A stretch of 64,000 nt of DNA from Crithidia expoeki. Taxonomy: Eukaryota > Euglenozoa > Kinetoplastea > Trypanosomatida > Trypanosomatidae. A program made the translations under genes and the position numbers. Below, in pieces: positions 59,805 to 64,000 of this stretch. Each line of letters starts with the position of its first letter. The first letter of the stretch is position 1. The DNA lies in NCBI GenBank assembly GCA_900240875.1, contig OESE01000198.1, positions 248,001 to 312,000 on the forward strand, written 5' to 3'. The notes beneath the pieces were generated by a model. That model did not search any database, was not told the DNA's origin, and worked only from the letters and a program-made list of their open reading frames with translations.

Positions 59805-60860
59805 AGAGCAGGAGAAGGCAAATAAAAGGAGGCAAAAAGGGTGATTAGCTGGGAATTTTTTTTTTGTCCTTCTGTCATCTAAGTTGCGTGAGGGCTGGTG
59901 CATCCGTTCACCATATTGCCTTCTCTGCCAGTTTCCACACCCGCGCTCACACGCACATTCAGATGCTGTGCAAAGGTGTGTATAGGGTGCACTTGTGGGA
60001 CTATGGGCTTGCGATGAGCAACAGAAACCAGAGTGCAGCCCTGATTTTGTAGGAAGTAGAATCCGTTGATTTTGCTGAGTCACCGCACCGGCTTGGAGTC
60101 CTTGTGTGCACCTCTTCTCTCGTTATATTCACTTTTTCCTCCTCCTCATTGCTGAGTACGCATGTCGTGTTGACATTCCCCAGCTGACAAAACACCCAGC
60201 AAGGAAAGAACTCTGCCTGTTGATCTCTCTCTTTGTGTATGCATGCGAGCAGGTGATACGGATTTCTACGTAGTGGATTTACAGCAACAAAGAAGGAAAT
60301 AAACCCATCTATGGGAAGCTGAGTGTGCGTGTGCCTGTGTAATTAGCCTATACCTAAGTGTAGGTCTTGCAAACTAGCAAGGGGTGAAACAAGGGGGTTC
60401 TCCATTAAACGAAGTGCAGATATTGCAAGGACCGCTAGAGCGGCAACATGGTTTAAAGTGCTAACATTTTCAATCTGCGATCTGCCTCGGCGTGGTTGTG
60501 GCGACATTAACTGAACTTTAGTGTCAACCGTGCAACGAATCCCTCCCTTCTTTCGTCAGTCGTGCCACAAAAACTCGCGAGACACAGCTTTGCGAGTCAC
60601 CAAAAAAAAAAAGAACGATGTGTTAAAGTGCACTGTCACGGCAGCATCATCCGTACCCAGTACTTCTCTGCACTAGCCAAATAACGGTGTTTTTTTTTTC
60701 TCCCTCTTGTAGCTGCCTTTTTCCTCTCGTTATCATCATCTTCTAGTATTAGTATTACTTCCATCAGCGCAAACAAGTCATCGGAAAACAAGAGAGGCTT
60801 CCGCATTGCTTTCGTATTGAATTCGACTAACCCTGTCCTACCAATTGCCAGTTTGTCACG
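59805..60860. other. Spacer (1.1 kb), no supported gene
   Basis: Mixed DNA with a T run at 59858-59867, an A run at 60602-60612 and a T run at about 60690-60699. Pyrimidine-rich DNA at about 60697-60735 may be the splice tract of the next gene. No RNA gene is recognised. Confidence 0.6.
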
Positions 60861-61442
60861 ATGCACCGTCTACAATGCGTGCCGCTGCGGTGCTGCTGCC
60901 GCGCCGCATTGGCCCTGACGCGGCGCACCGTCATCTCTGGGCAAATGCCCACGGAAGGCAACGACCCTGGCAGCTCTGGACAGGGCTGGGAGATGCGCCG
61001 CGGGCACCACCTACATAGCAGCGTCGGTCTGCACAGCACGATCCGCACAGCGTGCGGGCGTGAATTTAATCCGCAGGTGTACTACGAGGTTTTGCAGGCG
61101 TGTTGCGATCAGCAGTGGCTCGTAGCGATTCAGCGAGAGCTCCGGACAGACACTGAGTACGTGAACTACCTGCGCAAACACGGCGGTGTCGCGAAGGATG
61201 TGCGCATGCTGACAGATAGTGTGCAGCACGACGACGAGTTTATGGTGAAGCTGAAAGACAAGCTGAAAACAGATGAGAAGCTCTCGCTGACGTTGTGCGC
61301 CGTGCAGGACAGCTACGAGCGCATTCGCAAGAAGCGCGACCACCATGAAACGCAGGTGGCCGCCGACGGCGGGCGGGACCCATACGCATCGATGAAGATC
61401 AAGCAGAAGGGTGGGTTTGGCTCGCAGATGCCGCAGTTTTAG
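60861..61442 (+). CDS. Hypothetical mitochondrial-targeted protein, 193 aa
   Basis: The start is ATG 60861. The first 25 residues (MHRLQCVPLRCCCRAALALT) are Arg/Cys/Ala-rich without acidic residues, fitting a mitochondrial presequence. The mature part is helical: FNPQVYYEVLQACCDQQWLV, EYVNYLRKHGGVAKDV, EFMVKLKDKLKTDEKLSLTL. The tail is basic and Gly-rich (MKIKQKGGFGSQ). There is no membrane segment. I do not recognise the family. Confidence 0.75.
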   Translation: MHRLQCVPLRCCCRAALALTRRTVISGQMPTEGNDPGSSGQGWEMRRGHHLHSSVGLHSTIRTACGREFNPQVYYEVLQACCDQQWLVAIQRELRTDTEYVNYLRKHGGVAKDVRMLTDSVQHDDEFMVKLKDKLKTDEKLSLTLCAVQDSYERIRKKRDHHETQVAADGGRDPYASMKIKQKGGFGSQMPQF

Positions 61443-62016
61443 ACATTCACTGTCTCGGTGTTTGGCGTTAGCCTTTTTTTTTATTATTGAAGTTGCTTGT
61501 ACCAGATTCTCTGCTACGCAGAATGAACGGCTACGAATCCGGTTGTTTCGTTGGCGAGTTTGTTTTGCGCAAGTTTTACGGGGGGATTGTTGGATTGCCT
61601 TCTTGCGCTGGTTGAACTTCTGTTGATACGACACGGGCTGCCATTTCCTCGCTTTTCATTTTTCTGTATCGTCACAGACCATGAAATGAACTGTTGCAGA
61701 GGCAAGCGAAGAGGGCACAGCTGTAATTCATCATCAAAGCTCCCTGAAAGCGTTGCTTTTCTCCCTCCGCTGGACCTACTTTGGGTAATTAGACAAAAGA
61801 CGAAGGTTCACGGGAGGCAACGTGTTGTTTCGCGCCCGCACCACCTTCCATCGTTTGTCCTCTTTGTGCGTTTTTCACTTTTAATTTGTATGGCACACCC
61901 AACCTTCGCCACCGCCTACTTTCAAAACTACCTTCTCTTCTAATTCAAATGAAAGGTGTAGAGGGTGTTCTTTCCTCCCTTGCAAACCCACGAAAAAAGC
62001 TCTCATAGCGAACTGC
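61443..62016. other. Spacer, no gene
   Basis: T run at about 61472-61481 and mixed DNA. A C/T-rich stretch at about 61960-61982 precedes the next ATG. A frame at 61551-61943 begins at a non-ATG codon and lacks coding bias. Confidence 0.6.
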
Positions 62017-63213
62017 ATGAAAGTGATTCCGCCCAACTTTGGGTATGTGGAAGAGGGCATCTTTCGCTGCGGGGCCCCCGAGCCGCGTCACTATGGCTTT
62101 CTCGCTTCCCTCGGGTTGCGCACGTGCATCCTCCTCACTGACATACATGATGGCGCCTTCGTCCACTGGCTGCAGGAGACGGGTGTCATGATCTTTTGCC
62201 CTTTGTCCAGCGAAGCACCAGCGCGAGGCGTCAATGTACGCGCCGGTGGTGTTCGGGCTTACAGCACGGTAAACGATACCGACAAGAACAACAGAAGCGA
62301 CCGCAGTAACATCGCCTTCTCCCAGTCGCGCGGTAGTGGAATGCGGGAGGGGGCAACGTCCATGGAGGCACGGTCCACCAACGGAGGCAACAACAACAAC
62401 ACTGCGAGCCGCGATGAGAGGCGCGAAGTCAGCGCATCGCCGAACAGCGGCTTTGGCGACGCTTTCAGCCCTGACAGCGGCAGTGGTCGCTTACGCACTG
62501 TGGGCAGCTCGTACAAGGATAATGACGGCGGCAACAACGATGGCGCAGACGGCGTCGACGGCGGTTTCGACGGGAATGGAAATTACAACGGCGAGGAGGG
62601 GAGCATTAGCAACAAAAACAATAACAGGGGTACCGTTGGTGCTATGGGTACAAATAGTGGTGGATGGGGGAGCTCAGCAGGCAACGTCAACAGCAGCAAC
62701 AACGGCGCAACAACGCCAGGCACGTCAAATGCAGTTCGATTCTTGCAGGAGAACGGTGTAGAACGTCAATTCAACACAAAATTCTCACCGGTGCTGCAAC
62801 AGGAACCCGTGTTCTTTCCTGGTGATGCACGCAGTGGGGGCGGAAATGTCGGCAGCAACAACGGTGGTGTGCCTTACCAATTTGTGGCTGCCCCGTCGTA
62901 TGAGGGTCGCTTGCACGGCCTCATGACACTGTCTGAGGCAGTGGTGGTGAGCATTCTGCACATCATGTTAGACCCCCGTTATTATCCATTGCTGATTACA
63001 TGCTCGAAGGGCCGCTACCGCACCGGCATCGTCTGCGGCTGCCTTCGTAAGCTGCAGGGTTGGAATTTGGTGTCCATCTTGGAGGAATACCGGCGCTTTG
63101 CTGGTAATAAAAGCCGTGCGGACAACGAGGAGTTTATTGAGCTTTTTGATGAGGAGTTGGTGAATTTGGAGCTGCCGGATGGGCGCCGTCCCACCATTTT
63201 GTATAACATGTAA
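62017..63213 (+). CDS. Siw14/Oca1-type phosphatase with a large insertion, 398 aa
   Basis: The start is ATG 62017. Residues 1-66 match the first part of the Siw14-type atypical dual-specificity phosphatase fold (PPNFGYVEEGIFRCGAPEP, then LGLRTCILLTD and VMIFCPLSSE). The fold resumes at about residue 295 (MTLSEAVVVSILHIML). It carries the signature loop CSKGRYRTG (Cys329, Arg335), which fits C-x5-R, followed by GCLRKLQGWNLVSILEEYRRFAG. Fungal Siw14 hydrolyses inositol pyrophosphates; that activity is inferred here from the family. Between the halves lie about 220 residues rich in Asn, Gly and Ser (runs such as GGNNNNT). These are not part of the fold and about double the usual length. The catalytic residues are present, so the enzyme is probably active. 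Confidence 0.88.
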   Translation: MKVIPPNFGYVEEGIFRCGAPEPRHYGFLASLGLRTCILLTDIHDGAFVHWLQETGVMIFCPLSSEAPARGVNVRAGGVRAYSTVNDTDKNNRSDRSNIAFSQSRGSGMREGATSMEARSTNGGNNNNTASRDERREVSASPNSGFGDAFSPDSGSGRLRTVGSSYKDNDGGNNDGADGVDGGFDGNGNYNGEEGSISNKNNNRGTVGAMGTNSGGWGSSAGNVNSSNNGATTPGTSNAVRFLQENGVERQFNTKFSPVLQQEPVFFPGDARSGGGNVGSNNGGVPYQFVAAPSYEGRLHGLMTLSEAVVVSILHIMLDPRYYPLLITCSKGRYRTGIVCGCLRKLQGWNLVSILEEYRRFAGNKSRADNEEFIELFDEELVNLELPDGRRPTILYNM

Positions 63214-64000
63214 CACTGCAACACAAACAACCGAAATAACAAGAAAAACGTTTACTTTTAATTTACCCAACCGCTTTTTTTTTCTGTTAAATGATTGACG
63301 CCTTCGTGCACAGTGGTTTACGAGTGTTCATGTGCACCGTTTTATAATTTGCTGCAATGCTGCATAGCTGCTCTCTGGTCTTATCGGTATTCACTTAGAC
63401 ATAGTAGCGTGGTGTCGCAGAAAGAAGCACCGTTTTTGTGAGCTCAAGTCTGGTGTGATGATCGACGCTAATTGCTTTCCGATGTTTGGGAGGCGATTCA
63501 GGTATATACAAAGCCATTGCGACGCACCACTAGTCATTTTTATGACGAGAAGAGCATTACAGGTACCAAAGTACTGCATCAGGGTTAGAGTGGGAAGTCC
63601 AAAAAAAAAAAAAAACCAGCTGTAGCACTTTATTTTGAGGCGAGTGCATTTCAGTCTGGCGCGCACCAGCACCGTTGTGTTGTTTGTGATAGATAAAACG
63701 ACGATTGGATGTTACCTGCGGATTTAATTCTCCACTCAAGCACACGCAAAGGGAAAAGAGTGATCAGACGTTTTCGTGGCCTAGTATTATGCGCTCTTCC
63801 GTTTGTATCTCTCTCACAAACTGTTCAAATCGCGACTGCCTCCTGGAATTGCCTTCCTATTTCCGCATCTCTCGACGTTCTTTGGATGTGTGTGCCTATG
63901 GAACGCAAAAGCAATAGAAAGCAGTGTGGAAGTAGTGAACCTTCATCGGACAGAGGGCTGCTCTCTTGCACCTCTCCGTATTCTGTTTTGTGTCTCTTGT
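63214..64000. other. Trailing non-coding stretch
   Basis: T run at 63276-63284, an A run at 63600-63615 and otherwise mixed AT-rich DNA. No gene is supported up to the window end; the next gene of the array probably starts beyond 64000. Confidence 0.55.

Noticed and set aside
1-64000. tRNA, snRNA or rRNA genes, transposons, retroelements and CRISPR arrays
   Set aside because: No T-loop-type motif in a convincing tRNA context, no reverse transcriptase or transposase motifs and no regularly spaced repeats were noticed by eye; a dedicated scan would be decisive.

Overview
The window is nuclear DNA of a trypanosomatid (kinetoplastid protist). All supported genes lie on the + strand, are intronless, and are separated by T-rich spacers carrying polypyrimidine tracts followed by AG. 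That is the layout of one polycistronic unit processed by trans-splicing. Content agrees: an RNA polymerase I second-largest subunit with a long kinetoplastid-type N-terminal extension, a TORC1 Raptor, an epsinR-type ENTH protein, small mitochondrial proteins and many low-complexity (Asn/Gly/Ser/Gln) linkers. Coding DNA is GC-rich and spacers are AT-rich. The genus cannot be fixed by eye. TAA, TAG and TGA all end genes here, so the standard code is assumed.

Layout. 0.6-5.4 kb: two unknown proteins, a thioredoxin-like protein and a SCAMP-type membrane protein. 7.1-18.6 kb: an alpha/beta hydrolase fused to four C-terminal membrane helices, an unknown 583-residue protein, and a 1188-residue protein that may be a divergent BBS-type chaperonin. 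21.1-30.2 kb: a 1904-residue alpha-kinase of the eEF2-kinase type, then the ENTH/epsin protein with a Gln/Trp-rich repeat tail. 31.8-36.8 kb: a small mitochondrial-looking membrane protein, a double AN1 zinc-finger protein with a ubiquitin-like tail (ZFAND1/Cuz1 type), a coiled-coil protein and a PPR-like tail-anchored protein. 37.6-48.0 kb: the Pol I subunit RPA2, split by a one-base frameshift in a C run, and Raptor. 49.1-56.0 kb: a roughly 7 kb reading region broken by about four frame changes and six in-frame stops, read here as a decayed large host gene. 56.5-63.2 kb: a possible flagellar microtubule protein, three small proteins that look mitochondrial (one probably ATP synthase subunit e), and a Siw14-type phosphatase with a very large insertion.

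Function. No operon-like logic is expected, because neighbours in such units are usually unrelated. Still, the window holds several growth-control parts (Raptor, eEF2K-type kinase, Pol I subunit) and membrane-traffic parts (SCAMP, epsin). No tRNA, rRNA, transposon, retroelement or CRISPR array was recognised. The most unusual features are the decaying gene inside an otherwise intact cluster, the RPA2 frameshift, the phosphatase with its catalytic fold split by an insertion, and a two-unit interstitial telomere-like motif in the longest spacer.
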